Origin: Sphingobacteriales bacterium
Lineage (GTDB): Bacteria; Bacteroidota; Bacteroidia; Chitinophagales; Chitinophagaceae
DNA: 6,936 nucleotides
Direction: 5' to 3'
Assembly: GCA_004294195.1 (NCBI GenBank)
Contig: REAQ01000199.1
Span: forward strand, 1-6,936
Shown here: positions 1 through 6,934 of the stretch, in pieces
Position numbering within the stretch: the first letter of the stretch is position 1
Layout of the letters: every line of letters begins with the position of its first letter
Position numbers and translations under genes: made by a program
Notes under the pieces: model-generated
What the model was told of the DNA's origin: nothing
Database searches by the model: none
What the model saw: only the letters and a program-made list of their open reading frames with translations

Positions 1-10
1 TTTTTGTTTT

Positions 11-1024
11 ATGAATCAATTTTTTAGTCAAGATATTGCAACAATTGCAGATACAGAAATCCGCAACGACTGGACAAGAGAAGAAATTAGCCAAATTTTT
101 CATTCCCCAATTTTAGATTTGATTTATCGTGCGGCTACGGTTCATCGCCAGTTTCACGACCCACAAGAGGTGCAAGTTTGTACACTCTTGTCTATCAAGA
201 CAGGTGGCTGTCCCGAAGACTGTGCCTATTGTCCACAAGCGGCTCGCTATCATACAGACGTAAAAGTGCATAAGCTACTGACTGTCAATGAAGTTTTATC
301 AAAAGCTCAAAATGCCTTAGAGGCAGGAAGTACACGCTTTTGTATGGGTGCGGCATGGCGTGAGGTTCGGGACAACAAAGATTTTGACCGGGTAGTGGAG
401 TTTGTACAGGAAGTCAACAAACTGGGCATGGAAGTTTGCTGTACCCTCGGCATGCTCAACGAACACCAGGCCAAAAGACTGGCAGAAGCAGGCTTGTACG
501 CTTATAATCACAACCTCGATACCTCTTCAGAATATTACGGCGAAATCATTACCACCAGAACATATGATGACCGGTTAAAGACCCTGGATAATGTTCGCCA
601 TGCTGGGATTTCTGTTTGTTGTGGCGGAATTGTAGGCCTTGGGGAAACCCATGGTGACAGAATCAAGATGCTGCATACCCTTAGCACGCTTCCGGAACAT
701 CCGGAATCCGTTCCCATCAATGCCCTGGTACGCGTAAAAGGAACCCCATTGGAAAACAATGACAAGGTTGACATCTGGGACATGGTGCGCATGATAGCCT
801 CTGCAAGGATCCTGATGCCGAAGGCGATGGTAAGGCTTAGCGCCGGTCGCGCTGAAATGAGTATTTCAGACCAGGCCCTTTGTTTCATGGCAGGAGCCAA
901 TTCCATTTTTGCAGGAGAAAAACTATTGACCACGCCCAACCCAACATTTGACGCAGACAATGCAATGTTCCAGTTGTTGGGACTAAAGCCGAGGGAAGCG
1001 TTTAAAGAGAGTGTGGCTGTGTGA
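11..1024 (+). CDS. bioB: Biotin synthase BioB (radical SAM enzyme), 337 aa, complete
   Basis: Biotin synthase inserts sulfur into dethiobiotin, the last step of biotin synthesis, as a cytoplasmic iron-sulfur radical-SAM enzyme. The radical-SAM cluster motif CxxxCxxC is visible as C67, C71 and C74 in [12 protein letters not shown]. Residues matching the ligands of the second [2Fe-2S] cluster of E. coli BioB (C97, C128, C188, R260) fall at C111 (FCMGAAW), C143 (VCCTLG), C203 ([11 protein letters not shown]) and R275 (VRLSAGR), with a steady offset of 14-15 residues. YNHNLDTS is at 165-172. Length is normal for the family. The ATG at 11 gives the usual N-terminus; only ten T-rich bases precede it and no in-frame stop lies between it and the window edge, so an earlier start cannot be excluded. 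No other bio gene is present in the window. The stop is 10 bases from that of the convergent porQ. Codon usage in the first ~120 codons differs from the rest (see findings). All catalytic residues are intact. Confidence 0.97.
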   Translation: MNQFFSQDIATIADTEIRNDWTREEISQIFHSPILDLIYRAATVHRQFHDPQEVQVCTLLSIKTGGCPEDCAYCPQAARYHTDVKVHKLLTVNEVLSKAQNALEAGSTRFCMGAAWREVRDNKDFDRVVEFVQEVNKLGMEVCCTLGMLNEHQAKRLAEAGLYAYNHNLDTSSEYYGEIITTRTYDDRLKTLDNVRHAGISVCCGGIVGLGETHGDRIKMLHTLSTLPEHPESVPINALVRVKGTPLENNDKVDIWDMVRMIASARILMPKAMVRLSAGRAEMSISDQALCFMAGANSIFAGEKLLTTPNPTFDADNAMFQLLGLKPREAFKESVAV

Positions 1025-1034
1025 AGTTTTGTCC

Positions 1035-2045
1035 CTACAAAGTAATATTCAATCCAATCTGGTGATAGGCGGTTGAGTTAATGTATTGCGATCTCGCAAA
1101 ACGAAACTGCATTTTAGGCAGCAACAGACCTACGCCAAAAGAAATCCCACTCAGCCCGCCGGTAGCATTAGGAACCTTTAATTCTGCACGGCGCAGTACG
1201 TTGTAAGCCAGGGTGAATTCCAGCTTATCACCCACATATGCCTGCCCTGCAAATACAAAATGCCGAAACAAGTTTGTCATGAATCCGGTGGATTGATTTG
1301 GGAACCCGTTGTCTGTATTGAATGTGGTATCCTCGTAAGCAAGGTCAAACTGATGCAGGCGTTGCGTTGTCACCGATACCTGAAAAGGTGAGCCTATAAA
1401 TCTTTTGGTGACCCCTAGCTGCAGATCAAAGGGCATATCCTCCGCTTCGCGCGCATAGGTCTTTAATTGCAACCCCATATTACGGGCAAGAAAACCTACT
1501 TGCCACCCTTTCGCTGAATCCAGATAATTAAGGCCGAAGTCCGCTGCAATTGCGGAAGATCGATACACACCGTAATTGCTTTGAATAAACTTGAGGTTAA
1601 CGCCGTAGTACCAACGCTCCAGGTATTTCCTTCCCGCGGAAACCTGTAAAGCAAAGTCCGTTGGCCTGAATTCCCCGATCACATTCCCGGCAGGATCCGT
1701 TTGCATCGCCGAGCCATAATGCAGATATTGAACACCCGCACTGACAATCGTCTGTGATGCCTTGTGTGATAGGACGCCTTGCGCATGCAACTGTTTGATC
1801 CCTCCAAAGAATAAAGAAAAATCTGAACTAAACTGCCGATGGAGGTCTTGCCTCAACAATGCGGGATTGTAAAAAGCAAGTGAAGCATCCTTCGTTATGT
1901 TCGAAATATTGACACCACCTAATGCAGTAAGCTGTGTAGAAAAAGGATTGTTGAGAAAGGTATAAGCAGCATCACCACCGAGGGTTTGGGACAATACTTG
2001 CCCCGTTAATACGCTACAAAACACCAAGCTGATCAGCCATCTCAT
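1035..2045 (-). CDS. porQ: Type IX secretion system protein PorQ (outer-membrane beta-barrel), 336 aa
   Basis: PorQ belongs to the PorV/PorQ family of FadL-like outer-membrane beta-barrels. In Porphyromonas gingivalis it works with PorU, PorV and PorZ in the attachment complex, which anchors type IX cargo proteins at the cell surface. Numbered from the ATG at 2045, residues 1-19 form a signal peptide with likely cleavage after VLS. There follow a GGDAAYTFL block (23-31), an ALGG motif (41-44), YNPALL (59-64), a NLFRHFVFAG segment (258-267), a KLEF...YNVLRR stretch (274-286) and a GLSGISFGVGLLLP strand (297-310). These match what I know of PorQ proteins, and the length fits. A TTG at 2054 would add three residues, but the ATG is preferred because it opens directly into the signal peptide. 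There is no clear Shine-Dalgarno sequence. The stop (TAG) faces that of bioB. A general PorV/UPF0164-like relative is the main alternative. No other secretion gene is nearby. Confidence 0.82.
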   Translation of the reverse strand: MRWLISLVFCSVLTGQVLSQTLGGDAAYTFLNNPFSTQLTALGGVNISNITKDASLAFYNPALLRQDLHRQFSSDFSLFFGGIKQLHAQGVLSHKASQTIVSAGVQYLHYGSAMQTDPAGNVIGEFRPTDFALQVSAGRKYLERWYYGVNLKFIQSNYGVYRSSAIAADFGLNYLDSAKGWQVGFLARNMGLQLKTYAREAEDMPFDLQLGVTKRFIGSPFQVSVTTQRLHQFDLAYEDTTFNTDNGFPNQSTGFMTNLFRHFVFAGQAYVGDKLEFTLAYNVLRRAELKVPNATGGLSGISFGVGLLLPKMQFRFARSQYINSTAYHQIGLNITL

Positions 2046-2071
2046 GGACTGCAAAGTACTAAAAATGAAAC

Positions 2072-2091
2072 TCCCCCATGGACATGGGGGA
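2072..2091. terminator. GC-rich hairpin with T-rich tails on both strands (likely bidirectional terminator)
   Basis: TCCCCCAT and ATGGGGGA form a perfect 8-bp stem around the loop GGAC. On the + strand it is followed by AGTTCTTTT, and on the - strand by GTTTCATTTTT, so both directions look like intrinsic terminators. It would stop minus-strand transcription arriving from lon, yet its downstream edge lies only 26 bases before the porQ ATG, so it could instead be a 5' leader hairpin of porQ. Confidence 0.6.
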
Positions 2092-2124
2092 AGTTCTTTT
2101 AACCCTTAAAACAACCAACATGAA

Positions 2125-2142
2125 AATTCTTAACGAAGAATT
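2125..2142. other. Second short hairpin in the lon-porQ gap
   Basis: AATTCTT (2125-2131) and AAGAATT (2136-2142) form a perfect 7-bp, AT-rich stem with the tetraloop AACG. On the - strand it is followed by TTCATG and further T-rich sequence. It is weaker than the hairpin at 2072-2091 and lies in series with it between lon and porQ. It could be an auxiliary terminator or chance. Confidence 0.35.
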
Positions 2143-2230
2143 CTATGCTAATTAGAACACGAAGAAAATGGGTTTGTTTGGTGCCGCAAGAAAAAATAGG
2201 AAAAACTATTTATAACCCGAAGCTATATAG

Positions 2231-2298
2231 TGAGGGCAGAGGTTGGAGGGCAGAGGGCAGTGTGGCATCTGCCCTCTGCTCTCCAACCTCTGCCCTTA
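2231..2298. repeat. Near-perfect palindrome built from 7-base units, directly after lon
   Basis: The left arm (2233-2260) reads as four 7-base units: AGGGCAG, AGGTTGG, AGGGCAG, AGGGCAG. The right arm (2269-2296) is its reverse complement except at one position (G2249 opposite T2280, a G-U pair in + strand RNA). The loop is 8 bases (TGTGGCAT). One further G-T and one T-A pair extend the stem to 2231/2298. The outer end of the stem overlaps the lon stop codon, so the element begins where lon ends. In minus-strand RNA it would form a very stable hairpin, but no U-run follows immediately. It may act as a 3' end stabiliser or terminator, or be a repetitive palindromic element. Confidence 0.85.
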
Positions 2299-4719
2299 AC
2301 TCAAAGCTATCTCCAGCACCTGCTGTGCTGTTTTCACGTAATGAAACTTCAGTCCCTTGATGAAGTCTGAATTGATATCCTGAACATCTTTTTCATTTTG
2401 CCAGCAAAGGATCAGTTCTTTCAAGCCCGCCCGCTTTGCAGCCAGTACTTTTTCCTTGATACCGCCAACGGGAAGTACAAGTCCACGCAGTGTGATCTCA
2501 CCCGTCATCCCCAGATAGGGCCTAACCTTCCTTCCGGTAAAAGCAGATGCCAGCGAACTCAACATCGTGATGCCCGCGCTTGGTCCGTCTTTGGGGACTG
2601 CTCCTTCGGGGACGTGGATATGCACGTTCATCTTTTGGAAAGTTGCCGGATCGATGCCAAGCTTTCGGGCGTTGGCCTGTAAATAGGTCAACGCTGTTGA
2701 CGCACTTTCCTTCATTACATTTCCAAGATTTCCAGTAAGCTTTAAGTCTCCCTTTCCTTCAGATAGTACACTTTCAATAAACAGAATATCTCCGCCTACA
2801 TAGGTCCATGCCAGCCCAACAGCGATGCCGGGCACAGGCGCAGCCTTGTAGATCTCATTAGAATACCTCGGTTTGCCCAGGATCTTTTCAATATCCGATT
2901 TGCGAAGGGACGCTTTCACTTTCCCATTCATCGCATAATCTTTGGCCATGGCTCGCATGATCGATGCCAACTGCCTGTCGAGCTCCCGAACCCCGGATTC
3001 CCTCGTATAGTTCTCAATCACATTCTCAATCACACCATCCCCAATTACGAATTTGATATCCTTCAATCCATGCGCCTCTTTTTGCTTTGGGATGAGGTGA
3101 CGTTTCGCGATTTCGAGTTTCTCCTTCACCGCATATCCATTAAGATCGATGATCTCCATCCTGTCTCTTAGTGCAGGCTGAATGCTGGTGATGTCGTTTG
3201 CCGTGGCAATAAACAATACCTTGCTCAGATCATATTCCATCTCAAGGTAGTTATCGTAAAAACTATGATTTTGCTCCGGATCCAGTACTTCCAATAAAGC
3301 GCTCGAAGGATCTCCACGTTGGTCCTTTCCAACCTTATCCACCTCATCCAGGATCATCACCGGATTAGATGATTTCACCTTTCGGATCTGTTGAACAATT
3401 CGCCCAGGCATCGCACCAATATACGTTTTGCGATGACCACGGATCTCCGACTCGTCATGCAGGCCTCCCAAACTCAACCGAACATATTTTCTGCCAATGG
3501 CATTTGCAATGCTCCGTCCCAACGATGTTTTACCAATACCTGGAGGACCAACAAAACAAAGGATCGGACTTTTCATGTCGCCCTTCAATTTCAAGACCGC
3601 CAAATATTCAATAATTCGTTCCTTGATCTTGTTCATCCCATAGTGGTCTGCATCCAATACTTTCTTGGCTCGACGAAGATCATAGTTGTCTACCGTGATC
3701 TCATCCCAGGGAAGATCCAGCAGCAGATCTGCATGGTTATACACGATGGAATAATCAGGTGTGCTGGGATGCATTCGCTCCAGCTTCTCGATTTCCTTCT
3801 TGAACATGTCTTTAGCAGCCTGCGGCCATTTTTTGGCTTCCGCTTTCTGCTTCATGTCCATCACTTCTCTGTCGTTGGTATCCCCTCCCAACTCTTCCTT
3901 AATGCTTTTCAATTGCTGCTGGAGAAAATACTCCCGCTGTTGTTTATCGAGTTCGGTTTTTGTTTTGGTGGTCACCTTGTTCTTCAGCTCTGCAAACTGC
4001 AGTTCACGTTGTAACAGGTGCATTAGTTTTTCCGACCGCGTCCTGAGGTCATTGGTCTCCAACAATTCCTGCTTTTCTTTGAGCTCCGCATTCATATTGG
4101 AGCTGATGAAATGCACCAGGAAGCTCGCATTCTCAATGTTCTTCAGGATGATAGATGCCTCTGAAGGGATGTTCGGCGAGAGTTGAATGATCTGGGCGGA
4201 TAAATCTCTTAATGAAGATATCGTTGCATCAAACTGATTATCGTCAGTCACCACTTCTTCAACCAATGTGGTGATCTTCCCCCTGAAATAAGGATCTTCG
4301 GAAGTCACTGCATCTAATTGAAAACGACATTTTCCTTGGATGATCACCGTGGTGCCACCATCGGGCATTTTGATCAGTTTGAGAATCTTTGCAGCGGTAC
4401 CAATACGCACAAGATCTTCCGGTTGCGGATCTTCGGTGTTACTGTCTTTTTGTGCCAGCACACCTACCATTTTGTCAGTTTTGTAGGCTTCGTTGACGGC
4501 TTTGATCGATTTATCCCTCCCTACGGTGATCGGGATTACTACGCCGGGAAATAGAACGGTGTTTCGAAGGGGAATCAGAGGCAATTCATCCGGAATGCTG
4601 ATGTCATCAGCGTTTTCCCCGTCATTATCATGTAAAGGGAGGATAGGCATGAACTCCATGTCCTCATCAGGCCTAAGCCAAATATCTGTATTCTGCATAG
4701 CTATCCTTTGCTCCGCCAT
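2296..4719 (-). CDS. lon: ATP-dependent Lon protease (endopeptidase La), 807 aa
   Basis: Lon is a cytoplasmic homo-hexameric AAA+ serine protease that unfolds and degrades misfolded and some regulatory proteins. The order is an acidic N-terminal extension (about 1-44), the LON substrate-binding domain (about 45-240), a charged coiled-coil linker (about 240-340), the AAA+ module and the protease domain. Visible motifs are Walker A GPPGIGKT (391-398), Walker B ILDEVD (456-461), sensor-1 N508 in FIATAND, the arginine-finger region ALRDRM (516-521), and sensor-2 R578 in GVREL. The catalytic serine is S714 in PKDGPSAG and the lysine is K757 in GGIKEK; their 43-residue spacing equals that of E. coli S679/K722. 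Nothing is missing and the length is normal. The longest start is ATG 4719; an in-frame ATG at 4698 (residue 8) has a better ribosome-binding sequence and may be the real start, giving 800 residues. The gene lies between two palindromes and is probably transcribed alone. Confidence 0.98.
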   Translation of the reverse strand: MAEQRIAMQNTDIWLRPDEDMEFMPILPLHDNDGENADDISIPDELPLIPLRNTVLFPGVVIPITVGRDKSIKAVNEAYKTDKMVGVLAQKDSNTEDPQPEDLVRIGTAAKILKLIKMPDGGTTVIIQGKCRFQLDAVTSEDPYFRGKITTLVEEVVTDDNQFDATISSLRDLSAQIIQLSPNIPSEASIILKNIENASFLVHFISSNMNAELKEKQELLETNDLRTRSEKLMHLLQRELQFAELKNKVTTKTKTELDKQQREYFLQQQLKSIKEELGGDTNDREVMDMKQKAEAKKWPQAAKDMFKKEIEKLERMHPSTPDYSIVYNHADLLLDLPWDEITVDNYDLRRAKKVLDADHYGMNKIKERIIEYLAVLKLKGDMKSPILCFVGPPGIGKTSLGRSIANAIGRKYVRLSLGGLHDESEIRGHRKTYIGAMPGRIVQQIRKVKSSNPVMILDEVDKVGKDQRGDPSSALLEVLDPEQNHSFYDNYLEMEYDLSKVLFIATANDITSIQPALRDRMEIIDLNGYAVKEKLEIAKRHLIPKQKEAHGLKDIKFVIGDGVIENVIENYTRESGVRELDRQLASIMRAMAKDYAMNGKVKASLRKSDIEKILGKPRYSNEIYKAAPVPGIAVGLAWTYVGGDILFIESVLSEGKGDLKLTGNLGNVMKESASTALTYLQANARKLGIDPATFQKMNVHIHVPEGAVPKDGPSAGITMLSSLASAFTGRKVRPYLGMTGEITLRGLVLPVGGIKEKVLAAKRAGLKELILCWQNEKDVQDINSDFIKGLKFHYVKTAQQVLEIALS
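4703..4710 (-). promoter_or_regulatory. Possible ribosome-binding site for an internal lon start at 4698
   Basis: On the - strand CAAAGGAT lies six bases (after AGGA, ATAGCT) before the in-frame ATG whose first base is 4698. The upstream ATG at 4719 has no such purine block at a fitting distance, only GGTGGT about a dozen bases away. This favours the shorter 800-residue Lon, but Bacteroidota often start translation without Shine-Dalgarno pairing, so the case is not decisive. Confidence 0.4.
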
Positions 4720-4798
4720 GATGGCAGCACCACCATGCCAAGCGGGTTATTTTGATTAGATAGCTATATAGGTCAATTACGATGCCGTTTTTGTGATC

Positions 4799-4866
4799 AG
4801 GTTGAAGGTTGTGGGTTGCAGGTTGCAGCACCTCTGCTACAACCTCCAACCTCCAACCTTCCACCT
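4799..4866. repeat. Imperfect palindrome of 7-base units between the beta-barrel gene and lon
   Basis: The left arm (4799-4828) reads AGGTTGA, AGGTTGT, GGGTTGC, AGGTTGC, AG. The right arm (4837-4866) carries the complementary series CAACCTC, CAACCTC, CAACCTT, CCACCT. Twenty-five of 30 positions pair, around an 8-base loop (CACCTCTG). It starts four bases after the stop codon of the upstream beta-barrel gene (stop at 4871-4873). Arm length, 7-base periodicity, loop size and position after a stop all match the element at 2231-2298. It could serve as a 3' hairpin for the beta-barrel mRNA; no U-run follows. The remaining ~80 bases to the lon start should contain the lon promoter, but I see no convincing promoter motif. 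Confidence 0.8.
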
Positions 4867-4870
4867 TGCA

Positions 4871-5461
4871 TTAAAAGACAAATCCCACTCCCAACTGTGC
4901 CCCCTGGCTTTGCCAGCGATCCTTGTCATCGATATTATTCACATTCACTAAGCCCCAACCATAGCGTCCATATATACGGAAGGCCAGCAGATTCACCTGC
5001 ACACCGGCAAGCATGGCAACATTGCCTGCTTTAAATGCTTCGGCGCCATCTTGTAACAACGTTCGCTGCTTAGACATCAATACACTGAATTGAGGACCAG
5101 CCTGGAAAGTGATAAACGGCGATGGCCTCCAGGAAAGCAAAATGGGAATGGAGAGGTAATTCAATTTTACATCTTTCAAGGTTCCGGGGTTGATGGACTT
5201 GTAGAGGGTGTCAAAAGAGTAGCCCGTTTGTGTGCTCGACTGGTTGAATAAAAATTCCGGTTGGATACCCCAGTTTTTGCTCCACATTAATTCTGTAGTA
5301 ACACCTGCATGATACCCCCACTGAAACTGGTCCTTAAAACTAAGACCATCCATTTTGTAGACAGTGGCTCCGCCTTTTACACCAATCTTAATACCCTGCG
5401 CGTTCGCGCGTTCTGCTGCAACAAAGCACAGCATCATTGTAACCATGACCATTTGTTTCAT
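4871..5461 (-). CDS. Small outer-membrane beta-barrel protein (PF13568-like, porin family), 196 aa
   Basis: The protein begins with a signal peptide (about 1-21, hydrophobic VMVTMMLCFVAA then ANA before the likely cleavage at QG). The mature part alternates polar and hydrophobic residues as in beta-strands: GIKIGVKGGATVY (23-35), GYHAGVTTEL (49-58), WGIQPEFLFNQ (64-74), LNYLSIPILLSW (100-111), FITFQAGPQFSVLM (116-129), NVAMLAGVQVNLLAFRIYGRY (147-167, split here as strands around 149-158 and 161-168) and the C-terminal QLGVGFVF ending in phenylalanine, as expected for a barrel recognised by BamA. The YLSIPILL block and the GxxxG-rich first strand are typical of the PorT-like/OMP_b-brl_2 family, which is abundant in Bacteroidota. 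Most members have no known function and I cannot assign a substrate. It is shorter than, and not clearly, the secretion protein PorT. The start is ATG 5461 with no Shine-Dalgarno; it is probably transcribed separately from its neighbours. Confidence 0.85.
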   Translation of the reverse strand: MKQMVMVTMMLCFVAAERANAQGIKIGVKGGATVYKMDGLSFKDQFQWGYHAGVTTELMWSKNWGIQPEFLFNQSSTQTGYSFDTLYKSINPGTLKDVKLNYLSIPILLSWRPSPFITFQAGPQFSVLMSKQRTLLQDGAEAFKAGNVAMLAGVQVNLLAFRIYGRYGWGLVNVNNIDDKDRWQSQGAQLGVGFVF

Positions 5462-5489
5462 ACGGCTTAATTTAAGGGTATAGACTTTT

Positions 5490-5518
5490 CATGCAGGGTG
5501 AAGTTAAATGGCTGCATG
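5490..5518. promoter_or_regulatory. Dyad upstream of the beta-barrel gene (possible operator or leader hairpin)
   Basis: CATGCAG (5490-5496) and CTGCATG (5512-5518) are exact inverted copies 15 bases apart, lying 29-57 bases before the start of the beta-barrel gene. A second dyad, TGTTAA (5528-5533) and TTAACA (5545-5550), lies just upstream. Either could be a protein-binding site or an RNA hairpin, or chance; no regulator is identifiable from the sequence. Confidence 0.25.
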
Positions 5519-5549
5519 CTAAATGGATGTTAACATAGATTATATTAAC

Positions 5550-5640
5550 AGTTGGAGGCCAGGCATTCGGGGTGCTACCTCAGGATTCCAGGATGCCAAC
5601 TTCAGGATTTCTGAATGACTGAATGATTGTATGAATGAAT
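5550..5640. repeat. Short-repeat region with an imperfect dyad after the phosphoesterase gene
   Basis: AGTTGG (5550-5555) and CCAACT (5596-5601) close an imperfect stem with scattered inner pairs. Within and next to it are CAGGATT copies at 5581, 5589 (last base G) and 5603, followed by an exact tandem 8-base repeat CTGAATGA (5611-5618 and 5619-5626) and decayed copies (TTGTATGA, ATGAAT) running up to the stop codon of the phosphoesterase. The position after a minus-strand stop parallels the two palindromes to the left, but the unit is 8 bases and the pairing is weaker. Confidence 0.55.
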
Positions 5641-5641
5641 T

Positions 5642-6883
5642 TCAAACAAGATTAATCACCGTAATCTCCGGCATAATCCCCACTCTACCAGGATAGCCGA
5701 TAAAACCAAAGCCTCGATTGACATACAGTTTCTGCGCGCCGTCTTCATACAGTCCGGCCCATTGCTTGTAGAAATATTTGATTGGACTCCAGCGCAGCCC
5801 GGGAATCTCCACGCCGAATTGCATGCCATGTGTGTGGCCGCTTAAAGTGAGATGAATGTCGTTATACTGTTTTACTTGCGCATCCCAATGGCTGGGATCG
5901 TGACTCATTAAAATTTTGAATGGCACCTGCTCGCTTCCTGCATACGCAAGATCCAAACGTCCGTGCTGCACAAATCCTTTGGCGCCCCAGTTTTCTATCC
6001 CGATGACGGCAATGCGATGTCCTTCCCGCTCCAGCATTACATGTTCATTCATTAAAAGTTTCCAACCCATCTCCGCGTGAATGGTCTTCAACTGGTTAAG
6101 GTTCGCAACTTTATCAGCTTCGCTCGGCCATGATTTATAATCGCCATAATCGTGATTGCCGAGTGTACTGTACACACCCAACGGTGCGGTCAGCTTTGCA
6201 AAAACCTCCTTGTACTCATTCATTTCTTCGGCCGCATCATTCACGAGGTCACCCGTAAACAAGATAAGGTCTGGCTTGGCATCCAGGATTTTCTGCACGC
6301 CTTTTTCCACTGCCTCTTTGTTGGTAAAACTGCCGGAGTGGATATCAGAAATATGCACAATGCGAAGTCCTTTAAAAGACTCAGGAAGCGTATCGAAATT
6401 AAGATCGATGTTGTTCACCTGGTATCGATACTTGTTGGAGAATCCGTAGAGCAAGGTGCCAAACATGGTGGTACCCAATCCAATCCCCAGCCAGCTTAAA
6501 AAAGCAGACCTGCTGATATTTCTTTCAGGTAAGGGTCCAGCACTCGCCCACTGGTCGTAGGCTTTCACGCCAACCCACTGCACCACCCTTCGCACATCAT
6601 CCACCATAAAAAATACACCGGCAATGACTTTCGAAATAAATATACCGATGAGGATCGCAAAAATGTAGTTGCGAAGCATGGGTGGCCACGACTCGATCCT
6701 AAAAAAATTACCAAACAAGATGATAGAAACAGAAATAGCACTCACCGTCCAGAATGCTACGAAACTAATTAAGCGCACCCGAGGTGAGGACGACTGCAAT
6801 ACAAAACGCAGGATCTGGAAGATATATACATCCAGAAGAATGAGTATGAGGATGACGAGGCCGGAACCTAAAAGTCTTCGCAT
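5642..6883 (-). CDS. Membrane-anchored metallophosphoesterase (YkuE/YaeI-like, PF00149), 413 aa
   Basis: The C-terminal half is a calcineurin-like metallophosphoesterase domain (about 172-413) with the full set of metal ligands: D180 and H182 in SDIH, D212 in TGD, N243 and H244 in GNHD, H328 in SHD, and H350 and H352 in GHTH. The N-terminal part has about four hydrophobic segments (about 4-28, 38-60, 72-94 and 128-147), so the enzyme is tethered to the inner membrane. Relatives such as B. subtilis YkuE and E. coli YaeI are phosphodiesterases acting on envelope or lipid-linked substrates; the substrate here is unknown, and chlamydial LpxG shows that this fold can cleave UDP-diacylglucosamine. 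The sequence SRSAFL (124-129), just before the last hydrophobic segment, resembles a decayed twin-arginine signal. ATG 6883 is chosen because it opens directly into the first membrane segment. The gene is complete, with 53 upstream bases in the window. Confidence 0.9.
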   Translation of the reverse strand: MRRLLGSGLVILILILLDVYIFQILRFVLQSSSPRVRLISFVAFWTVSAISVSIILFGNFFRIESWPPMLRNYIFAILIGIFISKVIAGVFFMVDDVRRVVQWVGVKAYDQWASAGPLPERNISRSAFLSWLGIGLGTTMFGTLLYGFSNKYRYQVNNIDLNFDTLPESFKGLRIVHISDIHSGSFTNKEAVEKGVQKILDAKPDLILFTGDLVNDAAEEMNEYKEVFAKLTAPLGVYSTLGNHDYGDYKSWPSEADKVANLNQLKTIHAEMGWKLLMNEHVMLEREGHRIAVIGIENWGAKGFVQHGRLDLAYAGSEQVPFKILMSHDPSHWDAQVKQYNDIHLTLSGHTHGMQFGVEIPGLRWSPIKYFYKQWAGLYEDGAQKLYVNRGFGFIGYPGRVGIMPEITVINLV

Positions 6884-6890
6884 AAAATCA

Positions 6891-6934
6891 ATTCAAAAGT
6901 CAGAAACACAAGTTGCAAATGTGGAATTTTGAAT
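6891..6934. promoter_or_regulatory. 8-bp inverted repeat upstream of the phosphoesterase gene
   Basis: ATTCAAAA (6891-6898) and TTTTGAAT (6927-6934) are exact inverted copies separated by 28 bases, 8 to 51 bases before the start codon. The region should hold the promoter of this gene, but I find no convincing Bacteroidota -33/-7 pair. An AT-rich dyad of this size could be an operator or chance. The window ends at 6936. Confidence 0.2.

Noticed and set aside
535..960. 141-residue open frame on the - strand inside bioB
   Set aside because: It is a shadow of bioB, with no recognisable domain and no separate start signals.
1020..1042. TTTGT/ACAAA hairpin at the bioB-porQ junction as a shared terminator
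   Set aside because: The stem is only 5 AT-rich base pairs and overlaps the porQ stop; too weak to call.
2046..2066. TACTTTG before porQ as a -7 element
   Set aside because: It lacks one of the two spacer bases of TAnnTTTG, has no -33 TTTG at the right distance, and lies too close to the start codon.
2145..2360. 71-residue + strand open frame across the lon 3' end
   Set aside because: It reads through the palindrome and into antisense lon; composition is set by the repeat units, and no start signal is seen.
3391..4186. Long + strand open frames (207 and 141 residues) inside lon
   Set aside because: They lie antisense to fully conserved Lon sequence, rich in Phe, Cys and Ser as expected of antisense shadows; no family features.
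4673..4864. 63-residue - strand open frame between the beta-barrel gene and lon
   Set aside because: Its N-terminal half is a translation of the heptamer palindrome and the rest overlaps the lon start in another frame.
2231..4866. CRISPR array or insertion-sequence ends for the repeat blocks
   Set aside because: The repeats are 7-base units in palindromes without spacers, there is no transposase between or beside them, and the sequence between them is an intact lon gene.
6152..6499. Two overlapping + strand open frames inside the phosphoesterase gene
   Set aside because: They are antisense to the conserved metallophosphoesterase motifs and show no domain of their own.
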